This document shows, one piece after another, positions 34,234 through 43,790 of a stretch of 64,000 nt of DNA. The first letter of the stretch is position 1; each line of letters opens with the position of its first letter. The stretch covers positions 1 through 64,000 of the forward strand of contig JANQSE010000009.1 of the NCBI GenBank assembly GCA_028284195.1, read 5' to 3'. Origin of the DNA: Balneola sp. GTDB taxonomy: Bacteria; Bacteroidota; Rhodothermia; Balneolales; Balneolaceae. The translations under genes and the position numbers were made by a program. The notes below the pieces were generated by a model, which was not told the DNA's origin, ran no database searches, and saw nothing but the letters and a program-made list of their open reading frames with translations.

Positions 34234-36678
34234 TTATTCGTTTCTCAGATTTTCTACTGGATTTTGAAGAGCTGCTTTTACTGATTGCCAGCTAATAGTA
34301 AAAACAGCGATAGCCAATGCTGATATACCTGCAACCAGAAATATTTCAACTCCCAAATCAATTTTATATGTGAATGCTTGTAGCCATTTATCAACAAAGT
34401 AGTAGGCGGCTGGAACTGCCAATACGAATCCGATGACAACCAATTTTATAAAGTCTTTGGTTAGCAGCTGTACGAGGTTAGCTACTGATGCGCCCATTAC
34501 TTTACGAATAGATATCTCTTTATTTCTCCTTTGAGATGCCAGAGATGCTAAACCGAACAATCCAAAACAAGCCAGCAGAATAGAAATACCAGTTGCAAGC
34601 TTCATAATCAGGTTCCAGCGTTGTTCATCCTCATACTGCCGCTGGAGAAGGTTGTTCATAAAATGGTATTCGAATACTTCGCTTGGGAAAAGGTCATTCC
34701 ATAGCAATCTTAAATCATTGATAGTTTCGGAGAAGTTTGCGTTGCTTGTTTTAACATAAATTGTTGAGGGCTCGTTATAATCCTTATTCTCGATATGTGT
34801 TATCAGCATTGGATCTATACTATTGAAAAACGATGCGTAATGAAAATCCTCAACTACAGCAAGTACTTTATATCCATCGTAAGGACCATTAAAATTTTTA
34901 CTTTTATCTTCAATGACCTTTCCCACCGGGTTTTCCCAGCCAGCATACTCAGCAAAGGTTTTATTTATAATCACGCCTTTTTTGATATCTGAAAGTTTAT
35001 CAGAAGTAAAGTTTTCCCCTTCAAATATCTTAATGCCCATAGTATTGATAAAATGTTCATCTGCAGCTTCTACTACTATGCCGTTATTAGGAAAGCCTTC
35101 AAGATTTGTGGCTGACATCATTGATGCTAATCCGCTTTCCACATACTTGCTAAAGTAGCTCGCAGAAACAGATGCATTTGAAACTGAGGTCATTAATCTA
35201 GCCTGTCTTGCAAATTCAGCAGCATTTTTCTTGAGTATATCACTGTTCTCATCTAATGAGATAGAAATAATCTGCTCAGGTTCATAACCAAGGTCTTTAG
35301 TGAGCATGTATTGGAATTGCTGCTGCATAGTTACCGTAAAAATCAGGAAGCCAATAGAAAGGCCAAACTGGATCACAATTAAGGTTTTTACGATTAAGGG
35401 AGTTTTTTGTGCTGAACGTCCTGTAGTTCCGATTCCGGATTTTTGTAATCTTGGAATAGCTAATGCAGGATAGCTTCCGGTGATTAACGTGATAAGAACT
35501 AAAAGTCCACCCAAAACTATCCAAAGCAGCGGGTCTTGAAGCAACCCAACACTTATAGGTTTTTGTATGGCTTGTTGAAAGTAAGGTACTAAGAGTTCTG
35601 AAAGTACAATACCAATTAAGAAAGCAATAAAGCAGGTAATAAATACCTCACCAAAGAATTGTTGACTGATATGCTTTTTTTCCGCTCCTGAGGTTACACG
35701 TATTCCAATTTCGTTTGCCCGATTAGCTGCCCGGCTAAGTGTGAGACTGATAAAATTTATACCAGCGATGGCAAGAATTACCAATGCAATTCCGCCAAGT
35801 ATAAAAGTGTAGAGGCGATTTCCGGTTTTAAACAGGTACCCTCCTATACCATTATTAAAATAAACCTCAGTTAAAGGTTGAAGTTTCATCACCTGTTTCA
35901 TGCGCCGGGCCATTGCTCCATAGTGAGTTTCCACGAACTGTGGGAACTTTGCTTCTAACGCCGTCTTTTCTGTTTTAGAATTAAGTAATACCCATGTTTG
36001 GAAGCTTCCTACAAACCATGATTCTCTCAATTGTTTGGCACTTTCTTCATTTTCTGTTAGAAACACCGACTCAACTGGCAGAACAATATCGAACGAAAGG
36101 CTGGAGTTTTTAGGTACTTCTTTGGCTATTCCCGAGACGGTATAATAATGTTCATTACCATTCATCCTAAGGGTTAAAACCTTACCTATTGATGAAGTAT
36201 TACCAAAAACAGATTGGGCAAAACCTTCTGAAATAACTATGCTATTTGGAGTACTTAGAACATTTTTTTTACTACCCTCTGTTAATCGAAAAGAAAACAG
36301 ATCAAAGAAATTTTCATCAGCAAAGAGAGCGGTTTGAGAAAAAAACTTTTCTTTCTCCTTATATTGTATTTCTCTTTGGGCTAACCGAACAACCGCTTTA
36401 ATTTCAGGGAAAGATGCTTTTACCTCACCTCCAAGCAGAAAGGAGTTTACCGGGCTTTTTCGAATGGTACCAGAAAATGAGTCATGCCTTTCATTATATA
36501 TTCTGAAAATGTTGTCCTTATTCTTATGGAAGTTGTTGTAAGAAAGTTCCAACCGGACAAAAAGAACAAGTAGAATGCAGCAGGCAATACCTGCTGCTAA
36601 ACCACTAATGCTTATAGCAGAATCAATTTTATTCTTAAAAAGATTACGAAGGGCAATTTTAAAATAATTTTTTAGCAT
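34234..36678 (-). CDS. FtsX/MacB-like ABC permease, copy 3
   Basis: An 814-aa paralogue with the same double MacB-PCD/FtsX plan, starting MLKNYFKIALRNLFKNKIDS and ending NPVENLRNE. The first FtsX helix is LVILAIAGINFISLTLSRAANRANEIGIRV and the second cytosolic loop is NKEISIRKVMGAS. It is clearly diverged from its neighbours in both periplasmic domains, so its client or partner probably differs. Confidence 0.9.
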   Translation of the reverse strand: MLKNYFKIALRNLFKNKIDSAISISGLAAGIACCILLVLFVRLELSYNNFHKNKDNIFRIYNERHDSFSGTIRKSPVNSFLLGGEVKASFPEIKAVVRLAQREIQYKEKEKFFSQTALFADENFFDLFSFRLTEGSKKNVLSTPNSIVISEGFAQSVFGNTSSIGKVLTLRMNGNEHYYTVSGIAKEVPKNSSLSFDIVLPVESVFLTENEESAKQLRESWFVGSFQTWVLLNSKTEKTALEAKFPQFVETHYGAMARRMKQVMKLQPLTEVYFNNGIGGYLFKTGNRLYTFILGGIALVILAIAGINFISLTLSRAANRANEIGIRVTSGAEKKHISQQFFGEVFITCFIAFLIGIVLSELLVPYFQQAIQKPISVGLLQDPLLWIVLGGLLVLITLITGSYPALAIPRLQKSGIGTTGRSAQKTPLIVKTLIVIQFGLSIGFLIFTVTMQQQFQYMLTKDLGYEPEQIISISLDENSDILKKNAAEFARQARLMTSVSNASVSASYFSKYVESGLASMMSATNLEGFPNNGIVVEAADEHFINTMGIKIFEGENFTSDKLSDIKKGVIINKTFAEYAGWENPVGKVIEDKSKNFNGPYDGYKVLAVVEDFHYASFFNSIDPMLITHIENKDYNEPSTIYVKTSNANFSETINDLRLLWNDLFPSEVFEYHFMNNLLQRQYEDEQRWNLIMKLATGISILLACFGLFGLASLASQRRNKEISIRKVMGASVANLVQLLTKDFIKLVVIGFVLAVPAAYYFVDKWLQAFTYKIDLGVEIFLVAGISALAIAVFTISWQSVKAALQNPVENLRNE

Positions 36679-36684
36679 AATGCT

Positions 36685-39096
36685 CTATTCGCTTTTAAGG
36701 CTTTCAACGGGGTTGGCTAATGCGGCCTTTACACATTTATAACCAACGGTTAGTATTACTATAATGAGCGTGCCTGCCAGGGCAGTTCCAAAAATTCCAA
36801 ACCCAAGATTTATCTTGTATGCAAATTCAGCCAGCCATTGCTGCATTAAGTAGTAAGAAACAGGTGCTGCAATTGCGAAAGAGATGAGAGTTAGTACCGA
36901 AAATTCGTTCGCAAATATTTTCAGGATGTCCAAAACATCGGCACCAAGTACTTTTCGCACGCCAATTTCTTTAGTGCGTGTTGCTGCCATGTAAGAGATT
37001 AGCCCAAATAAACCCAGGCAGCCAATTAGTATGGCAACCACGGTAAAAATGTTCATGATCCGAGCTGTTTGCTGTTCGTCTTCATACATTTCAGCAATGC
37101 TGTCGTCCAGGAAGGAGTATTCGAATACAAAATCAGGGAATATCTGGTTGTAGGCTTTTTCTATGCTTGCTATAGCTTCCTGTATTCTTGAGGAGTTGAT
37201 TTTGATCCCAACCAGGTGATACCTTCTGTTTACGCTGATAACAACCGGGCTAAGTCCCTTGTGTAGAGATTGGGTGTTAAAATCTTTTACAACACCTACA
37301 ACCGGAGCTTCTCTTCTCCAAATAGATAATGGCTTACCCAGTATTTGATCATAGTTTTCATGGTAACCTAATTGCGAAGCCAGTGATTCGTTTATCAGAT
37401 ACATATTAACGGTATCAGATGGAGCCAGGCTTGTACCTGCAAGAATAGTAAGCCCATATGTATCTACAAATTCTTCATCTACATATTTTATTTGGGCATT
37501 ATTTTCTGTTCTAACGGTATCGTTAATAAATGTATAGTTGCCTCCCCATATATTGCTGTTCATAGCTCCGGTATTTGAGAAACTCATATTAAGCACAGAA
37601 CTTTCTCTGCTAAGAAGGTTTCTTAATGAATTCACGGATTGCTCGCTGTAATCAGGGATGGGTATTTCAACCAAAGCGTTTTTCTCAAAGCCTAATTCTT
37701 TGTTTAAAAAGAAATCGATTTGGGTGGCAATTACTATGGTTCCGATAATCAGTATCTGTGTAATGGTGAACTGCACAACCGTAAGGCTTCGCCGTAATGT
37801 AATGCCTTTCCCATAGCTGGAGTTGATTTTATTTCGGATAGCATCAATAGGGCTAAAACCTGATAAATGCTGAGCCGGATACCAGCCTGCAGCCAGGGTT
37901 ACTATCACAAACAAGCTTCCCAGAAAAAGTAGCATTGCCCCGTTCGAAAGAAGATTTAGTTCCGGATTAAACCCTAAAACAGGTTCAGTATATCTCAGCA
38001 AAAGTTCTGTGAACCCAACGCTAAGAACTAATGCCAAAAATGTGGTTAAAGCGGTTTCTGCTAAAAAATGGAACGTTAATTCTGCTTTGGTACCGCCCAG
38101 TGTTTTTCTCAACCCAACTTCTTTCGAACGTTTTACTGCAATTGCTGTATTTAAATTGATGAAATTAATACAAGCAGTAATCAAAAGCAGAAACCCTATA
38201 ATCCCGAGGGTAATTAAAATTCTTTTTTCCACAACACGTCCGCTGTAGGTAGAAAAACGGCTGTCGAAATGGAAGTCAGCAAGCGGTTGAAGGAAAAACT
38301 TGACTTCAGTTACTCTGTCCTCATCTGTATATTTTGCAATAAGAGGTTTAAGCTGTGCATTTATATCTTCAGGATGAACACCCCGTTCAAGTTTTAAATA
38401 AGTTTGTAATGAACTTGAATTGCTGTTCCAGCTGTCCATGGCTCTGGAGTTACCATTTCGATTTCTGGAATGAGAAGATGCTAAAAAAGTGAAGGGGAAA
38501 TCGGTAGTTTCAGGAAAGTCTTTTACCAGTCCTGTGATCTGCAGGTCGTACATACTGCCGGTATTTAAGACTAATTGTTTGCCAATTACATCAAGGCTGC
38601 CGAACATTTTTTGAGCGAAACTCTCGGTAATTACAACTGAGTTTGGAGCTACAAGGGCATTATCAGGATTGCCTGAGATCCATTGGTAGTTAAAGATGTT
38701 GAAGTAGTCTTGTTCAACGAAGGCGGCATTTTCTTCTTTAAACTTTTTTTCGAGTCTTCCTTTCGAATAAAACGTTACTACCGGATCATTGGCATTATTA
38801 TTGTCGATAATTGAAACATGCTCTATGCCCGTTACTTCGTTTTCTATAGTGCTGGCAAGGGGGTAGGGGCCGCCGCGATCGTAACCAATTTTACCTGAAG
38901 TATTGGTTTCGCGAACTACCCGGTAAATACGATCGCTATTTTCGTGCCATTTGTCGAAGCTTAGATCATACTGAATAATCAGAAAAATTATAATCGAGCA
39001 TACCATGCCCAAAGTAAGCCCGCCAACATTGATTGATGTGTGGCTTTTATTTTTTAATAAGTTTCTGAATGCAATCTTGATGTAATTTTTTAGCAT
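36685..39096 (-). CDS. FtsX/MacB-like ABC permease, copy 2
   Basis: An 803-aa paralogue (MLKNYIKIAFRNLLKNKSHT ... NPVESLKSE). The first FtsX loop contains NTAIAVKRSKEVGLRKTLGG and the second RTKEIGVRKVLGAD, the coupling helices expected to contact the ATPase. Same four-helix-per-domain layout as the other copies. Confidence 0.9.
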   Translation of the reverse strand: MLKNYIKIAFRNLLKNKSHTSINVGGLTLGMVCSIIIFLIIQYDLSFDKWHENSDRIYRVVRETNTSGKIGYDRGGPYPLASTIENEVTGIEHVSIIDNNNANDPVVTFYSKGRLEKKFKEENAAFVEQDYFNIFNYQWISGNPDNALVAPNSVVITESFAQKMFGSLDVIGKQLVLNTGSMYDLQITGLVKDFPETTDFPFTFLASSHSRNRNGNSRAMDSWNSNSSSLQTYLKLERGVHPEDINAQLKPLIAKYTDEDRVTEVKFFLQPLADFHFDSRFSTYSGRVVEKRILITLGIIGFLLLITACINFINLNTAIAVKRSKEVGLRKTLGGTKAELTFHFLAETALTTFLALVLSVGFTELLLRYTEPVLGFNPELNLLSNGAMLLFLGSLFVIVTLAAGWYPAQHLSGFSPIDAIRNKINSSYGKGITLRRSLTVVQFTITQILIIGTIVIATQIDFFLNKELGFEKNALVEIPIPDYSEQSVNSLRNLLSRESSVLNMSFSNTGAMNSNIWGGNYTFINDTVRTENNAQIKYVDEEFVDTYGLTILAGTSLAPSDTVNMYLINESLASQLGYHENYDQILGKPLSIWRREAPVVGVVKDFNTQSLHKGLSPVVISVNRRYHLVGIKINSSRIQEAIASIEKAYNQIFPDFVFEYSFLDDSIAEMYEDEQQTARIMNIFTVVAILIGCLGLFGLISYMAATRTKEIGVRKVLGADVLDILKIFANEFSVLTLISFAIAAPVSYYLMQQWLAEFAYKINLGFGIFGTALAGTLIIVILTVGYKCVKAALANPVESLKSE

Positions 39097-39109
39097 GATG
39101 ATTCCTCAA

Positions 39110-41494
39110 TTATTCATTTTTAAGACTTTCAACGGGGTTGGCCAGGGCAGCCTTTACTGTTTGATATCCGATAGTCAGAAATGCTATCAGCACTGTAAGG
39201 ATCCCAGCCCCAACAAATATGGAAATGCCCGGTGCATTGCTGTAAGCAAAGCTTTTTAACCATTCATTAATCAGGAAGTAGGCCAGAGGGGCTCCCACCA
39301 AAAAGCCTACAAAAACCAATTTTATAAAATGGAAAGACAGAACTTGTACCAGGCCTGTGATAGAAGCACCTAACACCTTTCTAATGCCAATTTCTTTTTT
39401 ACGGTTTATAACTGTGAACGAAACCAGCCCGAGCAGCCCTAAACAGGCGATAAAAAGAGTCAGGTATGTGAAGTACCTGAGCATCTCGGCAATTACAACT
39501 TCGGTTGTGTACTCATCGGCAATATCCTCTTCCAGGAAGTAATGCCAGGCCGGGATGCCATTATTGAACGCCTTAATCACCTCGTCGATTTGTTCTGTTA
39601 AGGGTGCTATTTCTGCGTTTCGCAGCTTTATGGATATATCAAAGAATCTGCCCGGGTCAGAGAAAAGTACCAAAGGTTGAATGGTTGTATGCAGGGTTTC
39701 GAAATGGAAGTCTTTTACTACCCCAACAACTTCATATTTTCTTGGTGCTTCATCATTAAACCGTTGGGTAATTGTTTTTCCAATCGGCTGTTCCCAGCCA
39801 AACTTTCTGGCAGCAGCTTCATTTATAATGATGGAACTAACAGTATCTGAAGCCAGGTTAATGGAAAAGTCGCGGCCTTGTATAAGTTCAATTTCAAACT
39901 GGGTAAGAAAATAAGGGTCAACCGAGTAATTGTTTATACGCAAGCCATCTTCCTGCAAATTGCCTTCGGGATAAAACTGTGTACGCCTTCCGGCTTCTTC
40001 TCCCGGAATATTAGAGCTGTAAGACACTTCGGCTACGCCGGGGATTTTGAAAAGCTCGCCTCTGATGGTTTCCATTTCCTGTATCGATCTGCTTCCCGGA
40101 ATGGTTGATACATACATATCACTTTGTTGAAACCCCAGGTCTTTTTCTTTGATGTATGTGAGTTGGTTTTCAACAGAAGCAGAGCTTATAATTAGAAAAA
40201 TTGCTACTGAAAATTGTGTAACTACCAGGGAGTTTTTCATCCATGATTTCCCATTCTCGGTTACCTGATCGCCTTTTAATACTTTAACCGGGCGGAAGGC
40301 CGACATAAAGAATGCCGGATACGCTCCTGCTAAGGTTCCAACTAACACAACAATTGCTGCTATAGAAAAAAGGTAAAATGGATTAGAAAGATAATTTGCG
40401 GTTACACTCCAGTCGGCAATATCGTTGAACCAGGGCAGGGCAAGTTCAACCAATACAATGGCAATAATAACAGCGAGAGTGGAAAGCAGCAAAGCTTCGG
40501 CAACAAACTGAAAAACCAGCTGTTTTTTGTAAGCCCCAAGTACTTTTCGAACCCCAATTTCGCGGGCACGTTTCATGCCTTGGGCGGTAGCCAGGTTAAT
40601 GAAATTGATACATGCTATAAATAAAATGAGCAGCCCGATTGCCGCAAAAATGTAGATGTAAGAGATTTCTAAAGAATCCCATCGCTGGCCATAAAGATCA
40701 GAATGAAGGAAAAGGTCTTCAAGATCCACAAGATAAGGCCGGTATCTTTTCACATAGTCTTCGCCCACGTTTTTGGCTACAAAATCAGAGAAACCTGCTT
40801 CAATACTCTCTGGGTTTGCTCCTTCCCGAAGCAGAATATATGTGAACAGATTATGGGACCTCCAGTTGTTTATTTCCGGATAGTCGTTTTCATCCAAAGA
40901 GCTGAAAGAGGCTAATGCGTTATAATAGAAGCTATTTTGGGGATGCCGTTTTGCCAGCACGCCGGTTATTTCAAAAGGTTCATCATCAACAAGTAAAAAC
41001 TTGCCTATCGGGTTTTCATCTGCAAAGTATCGAATGGACATATCTTCCGTTAGCACAATACTGTTTGGCCTGCTTAAAGCTCCTTCAGCAGTGCCATATT
41101 TAAAAGGGTAAGTGAATACTTCAAAAATACCTTCATCAACATAAGTGATGCCTTGGCGCAGAATTTTTTTTCCATATCGCACATTTCCGCCGTTGTCGAG
41201 AAGCCGAACCGATTTTTCTATTTCAGGAAATTCCTGCTTTAGCTGATTTCCCCACGGTGCGGGAGAAATCCCTACATCTAAAACACTGCCATTTTGTTGA
41301 GTTATTGCATCTGCCAGTAGGTATATGCGATCGCTGTTTTCGTGATGCTTGTCCATAGTTACGGCATACTGGATAAGCAAAACAAGGAACAGGCAAATGC
41401 CCATTCCGATAGCAAGCCCGGCGGTATTAATGAATGTATATCCTTTTTGCTTGGATAAATTTCTGAAAGCGATTTTGAAGTAGTTTTTTAGCAT
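39110..41494 (-). CDS. FtsX/MacB-like ABC permease, copy 1
   Basis: A 794-aa paralogue, first permease after the ATPase gene (36 bp away). Starts MLKNYFKIAFRNLSKQKGYT and ends NPVESLKNE. The coupling segments are QGMKRAREIGVRKVLGAYK and NRKKEIGIRKVLGAS. Together with the ATPase at 41531 and the HlyD adaptor it could form a complete tripartite-like exporter with an outer-membrane factor encoded elsewhere. Confidence 0.9.
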   Translation of the reverse strand: MLKNYFKIAFRNLSKQKGYTFINTAGLAIGMGICLFLVLLIQYAVTMDKHHENSDRIYLLADAITQQNGSVLDVGISPAPWGNQLKQEFPEIEKSVRLLDNGGNVRYGKKILRQGITYVDEGIFEVFTYPFKYGTAEGALSRPNSIVLTEDMSIRYFADENPIGKFLLVDDEPFEITGVLAKRHPQNSFYYNALASFSSLDENDYPEINNWRSHNLFTYILLREGANPESIEAGFSDFVAKNVGEDYVKRYRPYLVDLEDLFLHSDLYGQRWDSLEISYIYIFAAIGLLILFIACINFINLATAQGMKRAREIGVRKVLGAYKKQLVFQFVAEALLLSTLAVIIAIVLVELALPWFNDIADWSVTANYLSNPFYLFSIAAIVVLVGTLAGAYPAFFMSAFRPVKVLKGDQVTENGKSWMKNSLVVTQFSVAIFLIISSASVENQLTYIKEKDLGFQQSDMYVSTIPGSRSIQEMETIRGELFKIPGVAEVSYSSNIPGEEAGRRTQFYPEGNLQEDGLRINNYSVDPYFLTQFEIELIQGRDFSINLASDTVSSIIINEAAARKFGWEQPIGKTITQRFNDEAPRKYEVVGVVKDFHFETLHTTIQPLVLFSDPGRFFDISIKLRNAEIAPLTEQIDEVIKAFNNGIPAWHYFLEEDIADEYTTEVVIAEMLRYFTYLTLFIACLGLLGLVSFTVINRKKEIGIRKVLGASITGLVQVLSFHFIKLVFVGFLVGAPLAYFLINEWLKSFAYSNAPGISIFVGAGILTVLIAFLTIGYQTVKAALANPVESLKNE

Positions 41495-41530
41495 AGCGGT
41501 AGAGTTTAAAATTGGTGTTGACAGAGGCAG

Positions 41531-42220
41531 TTACACATGAAAACCTTCCTGCATATTTTCAGTAACCACGTGTCCATCAAATAGGTGAATTACTCTCATA
41601 GCATAATCAGCATCATGAGGAGAGTGGGTTACCATTACAATAGTTGTGCCTTGCTCATTTAATTCGGCCAGTACTTTCATTACCTCATTTCCGTGATCGG
41701 AATCAAGATTACCGGTTGGCTCATCGGCAAGTATCAGTTTTGCGTTAGCAACAACAGCTCTGGCAATAGCTACCCGCTGCTGCTGTCCGCCGGATAACTG
41801 CTGTGGGAAATGATTGCGACGATGCATCATACTCATTCTTTCAAGAGCTGCTTCGGCTTTTTCTTTCCGTTCGTCGGCAGAAATTCCTAAATACAGAAGA
41901 GGAAGCTCTACGTTTTCAAAAACAGTAAGCTCATCAATCAGGTTAAAACTTTGGAAGATGAACCCGATGTTTCCTTTTCGTAATTGAGCGCGTTCTCTTT
42001 CAGAATGTTGAGAAACCTCGTGCCCCAAAAAATGGTATTCACCTGATGTTGGGTTATCAAGTAGCCCCATAATGTTGAGCAGGGTAGATTTACCACAGCC
42101 GGATGGGCCCATAATGGCTACAAATTCTCCTTCTTTGATCTCGATATTGACATTGTTGAGTGCCGTAGTTTCAACTTCTTCTGTTGAATAGATTTTTTTA
42201 AGGTTTTTTGCTTGTATCAT
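41531..42220 (-). CDS. ABC transporter ATPase (LolD/MacB type), first copy
   Basis: A 229-aa ATPase with canonical motifs: [38 protein letters not shown] and VTHSPHD. It lies between the adaptor and the four permeases. Its typical signature suggests it is the principal motor; the second ATPase at the other end of the permease array differs at the signature motif. Confidence 0.94.
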   Translation of the reverse strand: MIQAKNLKKIYSTEEVETTALNNVNIEIKEGEFVAIMGPSGCGKSTLLNIMGLLDNPTSGEYHFLGHEVSQHSERERAQLRKGNIGFIFQSFNLIDELTVFENVELPLLYLGISADERKEKAEAALERMSMMHRRNHFPQQLSGGQQQRVAIARAVVANAKLILADEPTGNLDSDHGNEVMKVLAELNEQGTTIVMVTHSPHDADYAMRVIHLFDGHVVTENMQEGFHV

Positions 42221-42293
42221 GGTTTTGTTGGTTTGATTTGTATAGAATGTTGGTATTTAGTACTCAGTTACAGTCAAAACTGAGTACTAAATA

Positions 42294-43544
42294 CTACTTT
42301 AGCTCCAATACCTCATTATCTCCAAAAGTATCATAGCCGGATGTGATTACTCTGTCTCCAGCCTCTAAGCCGGAAAGCACTTCGTAATATTCAGGGTTTT
42401 GACGTCCTAATCGCAGATCCTGGCGTACTGCTTTACTGCCATCTTCATTCAGTTTAAAAACCCAGTTTCCTCCGGTTGTCTGGTAAAAACCGCCCTTTGC
42501 AAGCAATAACGCATCAGAAGCATCGCTGAGTTCTAAACGAATTCGTGCGGTTTGTCCGCGTCGTAATCCTGAAGGGGTGGCTCCTGTAAACTCCATATCA
42601 ACCTGGAACTGCCCGTTATTGATAACAGGATACACCTTGGTAATAATCAGATTATGAGTGTTCCCTGCAAAATTGAATGAACCTTCCAGTCCGGTGGTTA
42701 TTCGGGATAAATGAAATTCATCAATGCTTACACGAATTTTGTAGCTATCCAGTATATCAACCTGGCCAATTCTTTCGCCTCTGTTTATAGACTGGCCTTG
42801 CTGCAGTTCTACCGTGGTTAGCTGTCCGTTAATTGGGGCAGTTACAATAAGGTTATCTAAGATAGATTGTACCCCATCCAGGCTTCTGAACATTCTTTTT
42901 TCAGATTCATCCAGCTGCCGGAGTTGATTGATAGTTTGTACAGAGTCTTTTCGGTAAGATTCAGAGCTTATCTGATATCTTGTTTTTTGATACTCAAAAT
43001 TTTCTTTTGCCTGATGGTACTCCTGCTTTGATGTAAGCTCTTTTTCATACAGCGATTTTTGTCGTTCAAATTCGGGAGCAGCAAGATTTAACTGATTCCC
43101 GATGCTGATTAATTGCTCTTTAAGACGCAGGTTGTTTTGTTCCAGATTAAGCCGTGAGTTTCTAACATTATTTATCTGGTCATATAAACTGGCTTCTTGC
43201 TGAAGCACGCTAAGCTGTAGGGAGGAGTTAGTAAGAACTGCGATAGTATCGCCGGGCTGTACATTAGTGCCAGACTCAAGGTTTACAGATTTAATAACTC
43301 CCCCTTCCAGCGCATCAAGGTAAATAGTTCGGATAGGCTGCACGGTTCCGGAAACCTGAATAAATTCCTGAAAAGAATCTTTTGAAACGGTAGAAATGGT
43401 AAGTTTGTCTCGTTCTACATTTAAGGTGGATTTGAAATCAACGAAAGCAAAATTATAGATGATAAAACCCGTAATGAACACACCTGTTACGATGTAGCCA
43501 ATTCGTTTAGGTGTCCATGTTTTCTTTTCAATCTTCTTGTCCAT
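42294..43544 (-). CDS. HlyD/RND-type periplasmic adaptor
   Basis: A 416-aa membrane-fusion protein with one N-terminal anchor (IGYIVTGVFITGFIIYNFAF). The lipoyl-like halves are VSGTVQPIRTIYLDALEGGVIKSVNLESGTNVQPGD and LIVTAPINGQLTTVELQQGQSI, separated by a long coiled-coil hairpin (about 120-220); the beta-barrel and membrane-proximal domains follow. It is the first gene of the leftward export operon. A palindrome and possible promoter lie in the 246-bp gap before the divergent regulator. Confidence 0.9.
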   Translation of the reverse strand: MDKKIEKKTWTPKRIGYIVTGVFITGFIIYNFAFVDFKSTLNVERDKLTISTVSKDSFQEFIQVSGTVQPIRTIYLDALEGGVIKSVNLESGTNVQPGDTIAVLTNSSLQLSVLQQEASLYDQINNVRNSRLNLEQNNLRLKEQLISIGNQLNLAAPEFERQKSLYEKELTSKQEYHQAKENFEYQKTRYQISSESYRKDSVQTINQLRQLDESEKRMFRSLDGVQSILDNLIVTAPINGQLTTVELQQGQSINRGERIGQVDILDSYKIRVSIDEFHLSRITTGLEGSFNFAGNTHNLIITKVYPVINNGQFQVDMEFTGATPSGLRRGQTARIRLELSDASDALLLAKGGFYQTTGGNWVFKLNEDGSKAVRQDLRLGRQNPEYYEVLSGLEAGDRVITSGYDTFGDNEVLELK

Positions 43545-43574
43545 TCAAAAAATATTTTATTCGTCATTATATAA

Positions 43575-43590
43575 GTCAACTACTATGCCA
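43575..43590 (-). promoter_or_regulatory. possible sigma-54 promoter for export operon
   Basis: On the minus strand TGGCAT-AGTAG-TTGA resembles the -24/-12 consensus TGGCAC-N5-TTGC, with the spacing right but the critical final C replaced by A. It ends about 30 bp before the adaptor start. A TATAAT at 43566-43571 offers a competing housekeeping -10, so the assignment is tentative. Confidence 0.3.
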
Positions 43591-43645
43591 AAGCTTATGA
43601 GTCTCTCTAAATACACTGTTTTTAGCAAAAAAGTAGGATTTTAGT

Positions 43646-43680
43646 GTTCGTTTTGATACACTTGGTGTACGATATCGAAC
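43646..43680. promoter_or_regulatory. palindrome, candidate activator-binding site
   Basis: A core TACAC-TTG-GTGTA (43657-43669) is nested in outer arms GTTCG (43646-43650) and CGAAC (43676-43680), giving a symmetric 35-bp site. It is about 56 bp upstream of the possible -24 box and between the export operon and the NtrC-type regulator gene. That is the usual location of an enhancer-binding-protein site. Confidence 0.45.
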
Positions 43681-43790
43681 AGTCATAGAATTATGAAATA
43701 TCCCTTAATTCAGTTTAAAACCAGCCTCCGCCGGGTACGAGTATTTTAGGTACAGTGTTTGATATAGACGAGAGCAACTAACAATTAGAA

